Of a stretch of DNA of 64,000 nucleotides, positions 50,835 through 58,937 are shown in pieces (positions within the stretch are counted from its first letter, which is position 1; each line of letters begins with the position of its first letter). A program made the position numbers and the translations under genes. The DNA comes from Mucilaginibacter sp. L196. GTDB taxonomy: Bacteria; Bacteroidota; Bacteroidia; Sphingobacteriales; Sphingobacteriaceae. Location of the stretch: NCBI RefSeq assembly GCF_009765905.1, contig NZ_LMUO01000011.1, forward strand, positions 124,001-188,000. Reading direction: 5' to 3'. The notes beneath the pieces were generated by a model. It did not search any database. It was given only the letters and a program-made list of their open reading frames with translations, and had not been told where the DNA came from.

Positions 50835-52808
50835 ATGAAAAAGCTATTATGTATTATTTTAATGTTCGCCGGTTTAACAGGGTTTAAACCGGATAGCAGC
50901 CGGACAATTACCGGTATAGTAACCGCCAGAGAAGATGGCCAGCCTATACCCGGAGTTACTGTCATCATTCCAGGTACAACGCTTGGCGCGCAAACTAATT
51001 CCGCAGGTAAGTATAGTATTAGTGTACCCAAAGGGTATCATAAATTGGTGTTTTCTTTTGTTGGATACCAAAGGCAGGTAGTTTCTATTGGTAAAGCTGA
51101 CAGCCTTAATGTTGTCATGGTAGTATCCGGAAAGGAATTAAGCGAAGTGGTAGTTACAGGGTACGGTGTTCAGAGAAAATCATCAATTACCGCGAGTGTA
51201 CAAACTATTTCACCGGATTATATGAAAAGCAAAGATATAAATGCTGCGTTGTCCGGCAGGGTATCGGGCCTCATAATCACTAAGCAAAATGCGCATGCTT
51301 ATAATAAGGCTGTTCCGGCTTCGTCGGCATATACGAATAATGTTTCCGTTCCACCAACCTACGCGAACGATGAAAGCTATCAGTCAATAGTAGAAAACGG
51401 CTTTAATAATGCTAAGGATAACCCGCTTTCCACTTTTTCTGTTGATGTAGATAATGCCTCATACAGTAATATGCGCCGTTTTATTAATAACGGACAATTG
51501 CCTCCTGCTGATGCGGTGAGGATAGAAGAGATGATCAATTATTTTAATTATGACTTGTCGGGGCCAAAAGATAATGAGCCTGTTGCTATTCATACCGAAT
51601 TATCATCAGCCCCCTGGAATCCTGCCCATCGCCTGTTGCGTATTGGATTAAAAGCAAAAACTATAGCCACTGATAAATTACCGCCTTCAAATTTGGTTTT
51701 TTTGCTGGATGTTTCGGGATCGATGCAGGATGCTAACAAGTTACCATTGGTTAAAGCCGCCATGAAGATGCTGGTTGATGAGTTGAGGCCTAAAGATAAA
51801 GTGACCATAGTTGCTTACGCCGGAGAAGCCGGACTAAGGCTGGCACCCACCAGCGGCGGCGATAAGACAAGGATAGATAGCGCCATTGATCAATTATATG
51901 CAGGGGGATCAACAAATGGCGGCGAGGGAATAAAACTGGCCTATAAAATGGCTGCAGATAATTTTATAGAGAATGGAAACAACCGCATTATTATGGCTAC
52001 TGATGGCGATTTTAACGTTGGTCCATCAAGCGATGGGGACATGGAATCGTTAATAGTTAAGGAGCGGGAAACAAACGTCGCTATTTCAATAATGGGTGTT
52101 GGCATGGGCAATGTTAAGGATAGTAAAATGGAGACCCTTGCAGACAAAGGCAACGGTAACTATTTCTACATAGATAACATTACCGAAGCCCGGAAAGCAC
52201 TGGTTAGCGAGTTTGGCGGTACCATGTTTACCGTTGCTAAAGATGTAAAACTCCAGGTTGAGTTTAATCCGGTTAAAGTGCAGGCATACCGCTTATTGGG
52301 TTATGAAGACCGGATATTAAACAAAGAGGATTTTAATAATGATAGAAAAGATGCCGGCGATATGGGTAGCGGCCACACCGTTACCGCGCTTTATGAAATA
52401 GTCCCTGCCGGAATTAAGGATGACTATTCTGTTTCAGTAGATCCGCTTAAGTATCAGAAAACAGATAAGGTGCAAAATTCATCTTCCGCAACCAATGAAA
52501 TGCTTACTATAAAATTCAGGTATAAACAACCGGATTCCATGGTGAGTAAATTGAGCCAGGCTGTGGTAAATGATAATCCTGAGAATTTAAACAATACTTC
52601 TGCCGACTTTAAATTCGCTGCCGCGGTTGCTGAATTTGGGATGCTACTGAGAGATTCTCAATTCAAACAAAAATCAAACTATGATCAAGCTATAAGTCTT
52701 GCGCGTGCTGGCAAAGGAGAGGATAACGATGGTTATCGTTCCGAATTTATAAAATTGGCCGAAAGTGCAAAGTTGCTTGCGAAGAGTGAGCTGGTTTCTA
52801 ATAAATAA
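50835..52808 (+). CDS. Secreted VWA-domain protein with CarboxypepD-reg module (YfbK-like)
   Basis: 657 residues from ATG 50835 with a hydrophobic signal; an ATG at 50781 would give an unusual leader and was rejected. Order: CarboxypepD_reg (TGIVTAREDGQPIPGVTVII), a SusC-like linker (EVVVTGYGVQRKSSITASVQ), a vWF_A N-terminal region (YSNMRRFINNGQLPPADAVR), a VWA domain with MIDAS DVSGSMQ, and a C-terminal DUF3520-like domain. The MIDAS suggests metal-dependent protein binding at the cell surface. It is divergent from the ECF sigma/anti-sigma operon. Confidence 0.87.
   Translation: MKKLLCIILMFAGLTGFKPDSSRTITGIVTAREDGQPIPGVTVIIPGTTLGAQTNSAGKYSISVPKGYHKLVFSFVGYQRQVVSIGKADSLNVVMVVSGKELSEVVVTGYGVQRKSSITASVQTISPDYMKSKDINAALSGRVSGLIITKQNAHAYNKAVPASSAYTNNVSVPPTYANDESYQSIVENGFNNAKDNPLSTFSVDVDNASYSNMRRFINNGQLPPADAVRIEEMINYFNYDLSGPKDNEPVAIHTELSSAPWNPAHRLLRIGLKAKTIATDKLPPSNLVFLLDVSGSMQDANKLPLVKAAMKMLVDELRPKDKVTIVAYAGEAGLRLAPTSGGDKTRIDSAIDQLYAGGSTNGGEGIKLAYKMAADNFIENGNNRIIMATDGDFNVGPSSDGDMESLIVKERETNVAISIMGVGMGNVKDSKMETLADKGNGNYFYIDNITEARKALVSEFGGTMFTVAKDVKLQVEFNPVKVQAYRLLGYEDRILNKEDFNNDRKDAGDMGSGHTVTALYEIVPAGIKDDYSVSVDPLKYQKTDKVQNSSSATNEMLTIKFRYKQPDSMVSKLSQAVVNDNPENLNNTSADFKFAAAVAEFGMLLRDSQFKQKSNYDQAISLARAGKGEDNDGYRSEFIKLAESAKLLAKSELVSNK
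51176..51220. repeat. 45-bp exact inverted repeat, arm 2 (coding)
   Basis: The partner of 49550-49594, in the linker region of the VWA protein. Confidence 0.9.
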
Positions 52809-52819
52809 CAACAAAAACA

Positions 52820-52854
52820 AAAAGAGCGGCAAATCATTGATCTGCCGCTCTTTT
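52820..52854. terminator. Bidirectional terminator between the VWA gene and PDH E2
   Basis: AAAAGAGCGGCA-N11-TGCCGCTCTTTT, flanked by an A-tract on one side and a T-tract on the other, between convergent stops at 52808 and 52876. Confidence 0.85.
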
Positions 52855-52875
52855 ATATTAAGGTCTTGATTCTGA

Positions 52876-54519
52876 TTAAACTAAAAGTCTAACCGGTTCT
52901 TCAAGTAATGATTTTAATGTTAACAAGAAAGCTGAAGCCGTAGCGCCATCAACCACACGGTGGTCTGAGCTTAGGGTTACTTTCATTACGTTACCCGGTA
53001 CAACAGCGCCGTTTTTAACAACCGGAACTTGTTGTATACCGCTTACCGCTAAAATACAAGCATCAGGTGTGTTAATAATGGCGGTGAATTCATCAACACC
53101 AAACATACCTAAGTTCGATATAGTGAAGGTTGAACCTTCCCAATCAGCAGGTTGTAGTTTTTTAGCTTTCGCGCGTTGTGCGAAGTCTTTTACCTCACCC
53201 GAGATCTGGCTTAATGATTTTCCATCAGCAAAACGAACTACCGGTACCAATAAACCATCTTCGATAGCTACCGCAACACCTATATTGATATGCTCATTAA
53301 AGCGAATTTTATCTCCCTGCCATGATGAATTGATTGCCGGGTGTTGTTTTAAGGCAACCGCGCAAGCTTTCAATACAAAATCATTAAATGAGATTTTAAC
53401 CGGGGCAACTTCATTTATTTTGCCACGTGCCACGATCGCCTGGTCCATATCAATCGACATGGTAACATAGAAATGCGGTGCGGTAAATAAGCTTTCAGAC
53501 AAACGTTTGGCAATAACCTTACGCATTTGGCTAACCGGTTTCTCAGTATATTTCTCAACACCAACATACGGTGCAGCTACTACAGCAGCCGGAGCTGATG
53601 GTGCAGGCGTTGGAGCAGCAGGTGCAGCAGCTGTTGATTTTGCAGTAGGCGCAGACGATGGTACAAATGATTCAATATCTTTTTTAACAATACGGCCACC
53701 TTCGGCAGAACCTTTCAACTGGTTAAGGTTGATGCCTTTTTCCTTCGCGATCTTACGCGCTAACGGAGATGCTTTAACACGGCTATCATCAGCGCTGAAT
53801 TGTGGTTCGGCAGCAGCAGCTTCAGCAGGTGCTGATGGTGTAGCAGGAGCGGCTTCAGATTCTTTAGCGGCGGGGGTGCCAACACCATCCTGTAATAAAG
53901 GAGTAATATCAGTTCCTTCTTTACCAACAATAGCAATAATGCCATTTACCGGTGCAGCTTCGCCTTCTTTAGGGCCTATGTATAATAAGGTACCATCTTC
54001 GTAACCTACAACTTCCATGGTAGCCTTATCGGTTTCCACGTCAGCTAATGAGTCGTCAGACTTTACTTTATCACCAACTTTAAAATTCCATTTGTTTATA
54101 ACACCCTCGGTCATGGTATCGCTCAGCGCCGGCATGCGTATTACAGTTGCCGGTATGCTTGATGTATCAACTTTAGGTGCTGCGGCTACAGCAGGTTTTG
54201 GCGCTTCGGCAGCAGGTGCAGCCTCAGCTTTTGCAGGAGCAGCATCAGGCACAGCGCTTAACGCGGCTTTGTAATCTTCTCCTTCTTTTCCTATCACAGC
54301 AATAACAGAATCAACAGGTGCACCTTGTCCTTCTTCAATACCGATAAATAGCAAAGTGCCATCCTGATATGATTCAAAGTCCATAGTGGCCTTATCTGTT
54401 TCGATCTCGGCAATTACATCGCCTGATTTTATTTTATCGCCAACTTTTTTATGCCACTTCGCTAAAACACCATCGGTCATGGTGTCGCTCATTTTGGGCA
54501 TTTTAATTACTTCAGCCAT
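52876..54519 (-). CDS. pdhC: Pyruvate dehydrogenase E2, dihydrolipoamide acetyltransferase
   Basis: 547 residues. Two lipoyl domains near residues 1-76 and 130-206 carry the lipoylated Lys in ETDKATMDF and ETDKATMEV. Ala/Pro-rich linkers (APAAPTPAPSAPAA) lead to a peripheral-subunit-binding domain (ASPLARKIAKEKGINLNQLK) and the catalytic domain, ending with DHRVVDGATASAFL, which carries the His-Asp active-site motif. It transfers acetyl from lipoamide to CoA. It lies 37 bp downstream of E1alpha. Confidence 0.94.
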   Translation of the reverse strand: MAEVIKMPKMSDTMTDGVLAKWHKKVGDKIKSGDVIAEIETDKATMDFESYQDGTLLFIGIEEGQGAPVDSVIAVIGKEGEDYKAALSAVPDAAPAKAEAAPAAEAPKPAVAAAPKVDTSSIPATVIRMPALSDTMTEGVINKWNFKVGDKVKSDDSLADVETDKATMEVVGYEDGTLLYIGPKEGEAAPVNGIIAIVGKEGTDITPLLQDGVGTPAAKESEAAPATPSAPAEAAAAEPQFSADDSRVKASPLARKIAKEKGINLNQLKGSAEGGRIVKKDIESFVPSSAPTAKSTAAAPAAPTPAPSAPAAVVAAPYVGVEKYTEKPVSQMRKVIAKRLSESLFTAPHFYVTMSIDMDQAIVARGKINEVAPVKISFNDFVLKACAVALKQHPAINSSWQGDKIRFNEHINIGVAVAIEDGLLVPVVRFADGKSLSQISGEVKDFAQRAKAKKLQPADWEGSTFTISNLGMFGVDEFTAIINTPDACILAVSGIQQVPVVKNGAVVPGNVMKVTLSSDHRVVDGATASAFLLTLKSLLEEPVRLLV

Positions 54520-54556
54520 TCTGTTTTGAATAGTTTAAATTCTGTGTATTATATAA

Positions 54557-55552
54557 TTAGTCCCTAATGTAAGGGTAATCTGCTTGCACGTAAACATCAG
54601 TATAAAGCTCTGATGCTTCAGGCCATGGTGATTCTTCAGCAAATTTTACTGCTTCTTCAACCTCAGCTTTAATTTTGGCAGCTATTTCTTCAAACCATTT
54701 TTCATCAGCATAGCCTTCTTTTTCAATAGTTTCTTTAACCATTTCAATCGGGTCTTTTGCTTTGTAGCTTTCCAGTTCCTCTTTAGTACGATACTTTTGC
54801 GGATCTGACATCGAGTGGCCTTTATAGCGATAGGTGCGCATTTCTAAAAATGTTGGTCCTTCACCACGGCGTGCACGTTGTACAGCCTCGTCCATCGCGT
54901 TATGTACCGCAACAGGGTCCATACCGTCAACAGCTGATGATGGTATACCGTAAGGTAAGCCTAATTTATAAATGTCTGTTTGGATAGTAGTCCGTGCAAC
55001 TGAAGTACCCATGGCGTAACCATTGTTTTCGCAAACAAAAATTACAGGCAATTGCCATAAAGCAGCCATGTTAAAGGTTTCGTTTAACGCACCCTGACGA
55101 ACAGCACCATCGCCCATATAAGCAATGTTCACATTGTCGGTACCTTTATATTTTTCAGCAAAAGCAACACCTGCTCCCAAAGGGATCTGGCCGCCTACTA
55201 TACCGTGGCCACCGTAAAAATGCTTTTCCTTACTAAACATATGCATACTGCCGCCTTTACCTTTTGAGCAACCGGTAGCTTTGCCATACATTTCGGCCAT
55301 TATCGCATTTGACGGTACACCTTTAGCAATAGCATGCGCGTGATCACGATATGCAGTGATCATACTGTCCTCTTGCCTTATAACCGACATGGCTCCGGCT
55401 AACACAGCCTCCTGGCCTATATATAAGTGGCAAAAGCCCCTTATTTTTTGTTGTCCGTATAATTGCCCGGTTTTCTCTTCGAACCTGCGCATTAGCAGCA
55501 TCCACTCGTACCACTTAAGGTAGGTATCTTTATTTATTTCGATCGAACTCAT
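54557..55552 (-). CDS. pdhA: Pyruvate dehydrogenase E1 component, alpha subunit
   Basis: 331 residues from ATG 55552; the TTG-initiated extension to 55588 was rejected as the family starts near MSSIEINKDTYLKWYEWM. The TPP-binding GDGAVRQGALNETFNMAALW with VCENNGYAMGTS, and the HGIVGGQIPLGAGVAFAEKY and RTYRYKGHSMSDPQKYR loops, are standard. It decarboxylates pyruvate with TPP, in complex with the beta subunit, which is not adjacent here. It is co-directional with E2 (37 bp). Confidence 0.93.
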   Translation of the reverse strand: MSSIEINKDTYLKWYEWMLLMRRFEEKTGQLYGQQKIRGFCHLYIGQEAVLAGAMSVIRQEDSMITAYRDHAHAIAKGVPSNAIMAEMYGKATGCSKGKGGSMHMFSKEKHFYGGHGIVGGQIPLGAGVAFAEKYKGTDNVNIAYMGDGAVRQGALNETFNMAALWQLPVIFVCENNGYAMGTSVARTTIQTDIYKLGLPYGIPSSAVDGMDPVAVHNAMDEAVQRARRGEGPTFLEMRTYRYKGHSMSDPQKYRTKEELESYKAKDPIEMVKETIEKEGYADEKWFEEIAAKIKAEVEEAVKFAEESPWPEASELYTDVYVQADYPYIRD

Positions 55553-55588
55553 TTGTAAACAACCTATTTTTTTCTGAGTAAAGCGCAA

Positions 55589-55934
55589 ATCTAATTATAT
55601 CCTGCAAATTATCGAAACTACTATGCATTTCTTCAAAAAGATTTCTTAATTATTACACTACATTATAATAATGTACCTCCAGGAAAATGTTGAATTGACA
55701 TTTATGTAACTATTTTGCTACAAAAAACGTAAGAATAATTGTTAAAAATTACAATTGTTTACTAATAGTTAATAAGTTATAGCAAATGGAAAGTTTTTCG
55801 GCATTGTATTTTTTTTTAAAAATGCCCCTTTTTATTTGCATAATTGAAAAATATGGATAGTTTTGTATCCTACGATGTACACATTGTATAATTTAATAAA
55901 CATTTTGTTGACCTAATAACAACAAACTAAGGAT
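55589..55934. other. AT-rich intergenic region with promoter of the NlpC/P60 gene
   Basis: About 350 bp without an ORF between divergent genes. It is very A/T-rich with T-runs. The only clear signal is the promoter at 55835-55865. The pdhA promoter must lie in the part nearest 55590, but I see no perfect box there. Confidence 0.6.
55835..55865 (+). promoter_or_regulatory. Promoter TTTG-N19-TAGTTTTG of the NlpC/P60 gene
   Basis: TTTG at 55835-55838, exactly 19 bp, then TAGTTTTG at 55858-55865: both elements and spacing match the Bacteroidota consensus perfectly. The implied 5' leader is about 65 bases. Confidence 0.65.
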
Positions 55935-55937
55935 TAA

Positions 55938-56528
55938 ATGAAGAAAATATTAATTGTTATTGTCTTATTTTTCAGTGTTTTAGCTGCTCAGGCTCAAACA
56001 AAAATAATACCAGCCCAGCCTGTTGTAAAAACACAGGACGACGACGAAAGTTTAGCAAAAGATTATCTGTCACAAATTATGGGAGTTGCTTTATCCGCAA
56101 CCTCAAACATGAAACTTTTCCATTTTGTATATGATTGGATCGGCACCCCTTACCGTTTCGGCGGAAGCTCAAAAAGAGGTATCGATTGCTCCGCGTTTAC
56201 AAAAGAATTATACAGCGAGGTTTTTAACCTGGATATCAAACGTAACTCACGTGATATTTTCAGCATGGTTAGCCCTGTTGGTAAAGACGAATTAAAAGAA
56301 GGAGACTTGGTTTTCTTTAAAATACACAGCCGCCGTATATCGCACATTGGTATATACCTTGGCAATAACCGTTTTGCACACGCTTCCTCAAAAGGTGTAG
56401 CCATCAGTAGTTTGGATGACGCTTACTACAGCAGATACTTTTATAAAGGAGGCCGCTTGCTAAGCTCATTTAAAAGCCAGATAGACGATTCGCCCGATGC
56501 TGGCACGGGTAGTACTAGTACTAACTAA
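55938..56528 (+). CDS. NlpC/P60 (C40) peptidoglycan peptidase
   Basis: 196 residues with a signal peptide (KILIVIVLFFSVLAAQAQ). Catalytic Cys in RGIDCSAFTKELY, His in ISHIGIYLGNNRFAHAS, as in C40 D,L-endopeptidases that cut the gamma-D-Glu-mDAP bond. The N-terminal YDWIGTPYRFGG is the usual family start. Periplasmic or outer-membrane, cell-wall remodelling. It has a strong promoter and terminator, so it is a single-gene unit. Confidence 0.92.
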   Translation: MKKILIVIVLFFSVLAAQAQTKIIPAQPVVKTQDDDESLAKDYLSQIMGVALSATSNMKLFHFVYDWIGTPYRFGGSSKRGIDCSAFTKELYSEVFNLDIKRNSRDIFSMVSPVGKDELKEGDLVFFKIHSRRISHIGIYLGNNRFAHASSKGVAISSLDDAYYSRYFYKGGRLLSSFKSQIDDSPDAGTGSTSTN

Positions 56529-56545
56529 TTCTAAACCTAAATATA

Positions 56546-56577
56546 AAAAGTCCTTTCAGCCGAAAGGACTTTTTTTT
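56546..56577 (+). terminator. Terminator of the NlpC/P60 gene
   Basis: AAAGTCCTTTC-AGCC-GAAAGGACTTT followed by TTTTT, 18 bp after the stop. Confidence 0.9.
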
Positions 56578-56683
56578 GAGTATTAATTAGTAAAGTTGTC
56601 AAAATAACTTATCCAAAATCTCCGCCTAACCCTCCAATGTCGTTAAGTTAAAGGAATATATTTTTTAATGCTTTTTTACCCTC

Positions 56684-56841
56684 TTTTTTGCTTGCAAAAG
56701 AGAGGGTGGCCGAGCGAAGCAAAGACCGGGTGAGTAAAATATACGAGCGATATTGGCGCAAATGCCAAGCGCACAGTTTACTCACCCGACTTCGCTGCGC
56801 TGGTCGACCTCTCTGCGCCTGCGGCGCAAAGAGGTGGAAAA
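56684..56841. repeat. Long palindromic element, family E copy 2
   Basis: The same arms as at 9700-9866, in the opposite relative orientation: TTACCCTCTTTTTTGCTTGC then AAAAGAGAGGGTGG..., GGTGAGTAAAAT inside, and ...ACTCACCCGACTTCGCTGCG then CTGGTCGACC on the other side. The distal arm is a variant (GCGCCTGCGGCGCAAAGAGG). ORFs within it are artefacts. Confidence 0.85.
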
Positions 56842-56925
56842 TAGTTGTTTTTGGGTTAAGCATTGACGCTTGATGGGTCGCGTAATTGTGATTTGTGGCT
56901 AAAGCTAAATAGTATCATTTATTAT

Positions 56926-56986
56926 CCGTTGGCTGAAGCCAACGGCAATGAGTTAATTGAAATTGCCGTCTGCTTTAGCTGACGGT
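56926..56986. repeat. Double palindrome, family F
   Basis: CCGTTGGCTGAAGCCAACGG (itself palindromic) followed after an AT-rich gap by GCCGTCTGCTTTAGCTGACG then G. Two hairpins with related CCGT/ACGG ends, typical of dispersed repeats. Confidence 0.7.
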
Positions 56987-57037
56987 AAAATTGTTTTCCG
57001 CGATATTTTACAAACTCCGCCTATTTATAACGTCCTA

Positions 57038-57223
57038 CTATGCTTCGTCCTTGGTGTTTTTTACCAGGCTTATCCCCGAAAAAAAGAATAGCAATGCAAT
57101 TAAGCCAACTACAATAAGTGTGGTTGCGCCAGTCGTGTGGTTAATAATACCGATGCCGGCATAAATAAGCCCTATAATTCCAAGCACGGTAAGGATAGCA
57201 CCGAAAGTACGTTTTAAGTTCAT
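57038..57223 (-). CDS. Small two-helix membrane protein
   Basis: 61 residues from ATG 57223; a TTG-initiated start at 57268 was rejected. Helices TFGAILTVLGIIGLIYAGIG and LIVVGLIALLFFFSGISLV, with a charged C-terminus (KNTKDEA). No family. It is divergent from the SPFH gene. Confidence 0.55.
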   Translation of the reverse strand: MNLKRTFGAILTVLGIIGLIYAGIGIINHTTGATTLIVVGLIALLFFFSGISLVKNTKDEA

Positions 57224-57310
57224 GGTTGATTTTTTTGTTATGATTGTTTTATTAAAAACAAATAACACACCAATAATTAGTTCTATATTAGATTATAAAT
57301 TTTATCACCC

Positions 57311-58264
57311 ATGTCAACTTCAATAATTGTATTATTTGTTATTGTTTTTATTGCGCTGATCATTTTATCGTCATGCTTTGTGACTGTAAAACAGGGCACT
57401 ATTGCCGTAATTACGGTATTCGGTAAATACCGTCGCATCATGTCGCCGGGGTTAAACTTTAAACTTCCGCTTATCGAAAATGTATATTCACGCATCTCTA
57501 TCCAAAACCGTTCGGTCGAACTGGAGTTTCAGGCTGTAACATTCGATCAGGCTAATGTATATTTTAAAGCCATGTTGCTTTATTCGGTACTCAATCAATC
57601 CGAAGAAAGTATAGTTAACGTAGCATTTAAGTTTGTTGATGAGCGTAACCTGATGCAGGCGCTCATTCGTACTGTTGAAGGTTCTATCCGTGCTTTTGTG
57701 GCTACCAAACGGCAGGCAGAAGTATTGGTGCTTCGTCGTGATATTGTGGAGCATGTAAAAGAGCAATTAGATGTAATTTTAGAAAACTGGGGTTACCATT
57801 TACAGGATCTGCAATTGAACGATATTACTTTTGATGACATCATCATGAAATCCATGAGCCAGGTGGTTGCCTCAAACAATCTGAAAGCGGCAGCTGAGAA
57901 CGAAGGACAGGCATTATTGATTACCAAAACTAAAGCTGCCGAAGCTGAAGGTAACGCGATTAAGATTTCTGCCGAAGCTGAACGTCAGGCTTCACAACTA
58001 CGCGGACAGGGTGTGGCCCTATTCCGTCAGGAAGTAGCCAAAGGTATGAGTGTAGCTGCTAAAGAAATGCAGGATGCGCATATGGATACCTCCGTTATCC
58101 TATTCACCATGTGGACAGAATCTATCAAGCACTTCGCGGAGAACTCGCAGGGTAATGTGATCTTTCTTGATGGATCAACTGATGCCATGCAGCAAACCAT
58201 GAAAGAGATGATGAGCCTAAACCTTTTGCATAATGAGCAGTCGAAAGGGAAAAGTTCTAAATAA
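57311..58264 (+). CDS. SPFH/band 7 (prohibitin-like) membrane protein
   Basis: 317 residues. N-terminal transmembrane anchor (IIVLFVIVFIALIILSSC), then a band 7 domain (VTVKQGTIAVITVFGKYRRI, NRSVELEFQAVTFDQANVYF, LMQALIRTVEGSIRAFVATK) and an Ala/Glu-rich coiled coil (KAAAENEGQALLITKTKAAE). It resembles stomatin/HflK-type scaffolds that organise membrane microdomains and proteolysis. No NfeD or FtsH neighbour. It ends 4 bp before the DUF922 gene, so the two form an operon. Confidence 0.85.
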   Translation: MSTSIIVLFVIVFIALIILSSCFVTVKQGTIAVITVFGKYRRIMSPGLNFKLPLIENVYSRISIQNRSVELEFQAVTFDQANVYFKAMLLYSVLNQSEESIVNVAFKFVDERNLMQALIRTVEGSIRAFVATKRQAEVLVLRRDIVEHVKEQLDVILENWGYHLQDLQLNDITFDDIIMKSMSQVVASNNLKAAAENEGQALLITKTKAAEAEGNAIKISAEAERQASQLRGQGVALFRQEVAKGMSVAAKEMQDAHMDTSVILFTMWTESIKHFAENSQGNVIFLDGSTDAMQQTMKEMMSLNLLHNEQSKGKSSK

Positions 58265-58268
58265 TTAA

Positions 58269-58829
58269 ATGAAGATTAATTTACCGGGGTTGATTTGTGC
58301 TGTTGTTTTGAGTTTGCCTGCTTTGCAAAAAGCATCGGCACAGAGTGATTCTTATCAAAAATTAACGCCCAACGATTTTCAGGGTATGCCATGTACCAAT
58401 GGAGATGGGGTGGTTGCTTACACAAACTGTACTATTGATTTTCATTACGAAGCCAATCCGAAAGATAATTATTACCTGCTTAAATTCGATATTAAGGTAA
58501 CCATGAACAGGAATAGGTCATGGATGAACCGCAGGATGATAAAATCACAAGATCAGCTTACCGAAATACTGAGACATGAGCAGGGTCATTATACAATTGC
58601 TTACATGGAGCAACAGGAATTATTACGCACGGTTGGCAAAACGGTGTTCTATGCTAACTACCGGCAACAAGCCCAGGCAATATTTGACCGGATTGATGCC
58701 AAGTACAAACAATTGAACTTGGATTACGATGCGGATACCGACCATATGGTAAACCGAGTACAACAAGCTAGCTGGAATGCCTACTTTGATAAAAAGCTGG
58801 CTTATATGCCACCGGTTAATGAGGATTAA
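58269..58829 (+). CDS. DUF922 secreted putative zinc protease
   Basis: 186 residues with a signal-like start (LPGLICAVVLSLPALQKASA). The HExxH-type motif is His103-Glu104-Gln-Gly-His107 in LRHEQGHYTIAY, diagnostic of DUF922, which is thought to be a zinc-dependent protease family. The rest is a beta-rich N-terminal part (YTNCTIDFHYEANPKDNYYL). It starts 4 bp after the SPFH gene. Confidence 0.85.
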   Translation: MKINLPGLICAVVLSLPALQKASAQSDSYQKLTPNDFQGMPCTNGDGVVAYTNCTIDFHYEANPKDNYYLLKFDIKVTMNRNRSWMNRRMIKSQDQLTEILRHEQGHYTIAYMEQQELLRTVGKTVFYANYRQQAQAIFDRIDAKYKQLNLDYDADTDHMVNRVQQASWNAYFDKKLAYMPPVNED

Positions 58830-58842
58830 GCGTGAGCCCTGC

Positions 58843-58917
58843 TTGTCATTCTGAACGGAGTGAAGAATCTGTAAAGTAGTTTACAAGCGTACAGATGCTT
58901 CGTTCCTCAGCATGACA
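58843..58917. repeat. Palindromic element, family A copy 7 (mixed arms)
   Basis: Left arm TTGTCATTCTGAACGGAGTG then AAGAATCTGT, right arm ACAGATGCTTCGTTCCTCAG then CATGACA, the same odd arm combination as 38119-38205. Confidence 0.85.
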
Positions 58918-58937
58918 TTTGATGAAAGTTTCTAAGA

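Noticed and set aside
53507..54004. 165-codon plus-strand ORF within pdhC
   Set aside because: Antisense of Ala/Pro-rich linkers, low-complexity Ala/Gly.
56688..56873. ORFs inside the family E element
   Set aside because: Fall entirely in repeat arms and have no homologue-like features.
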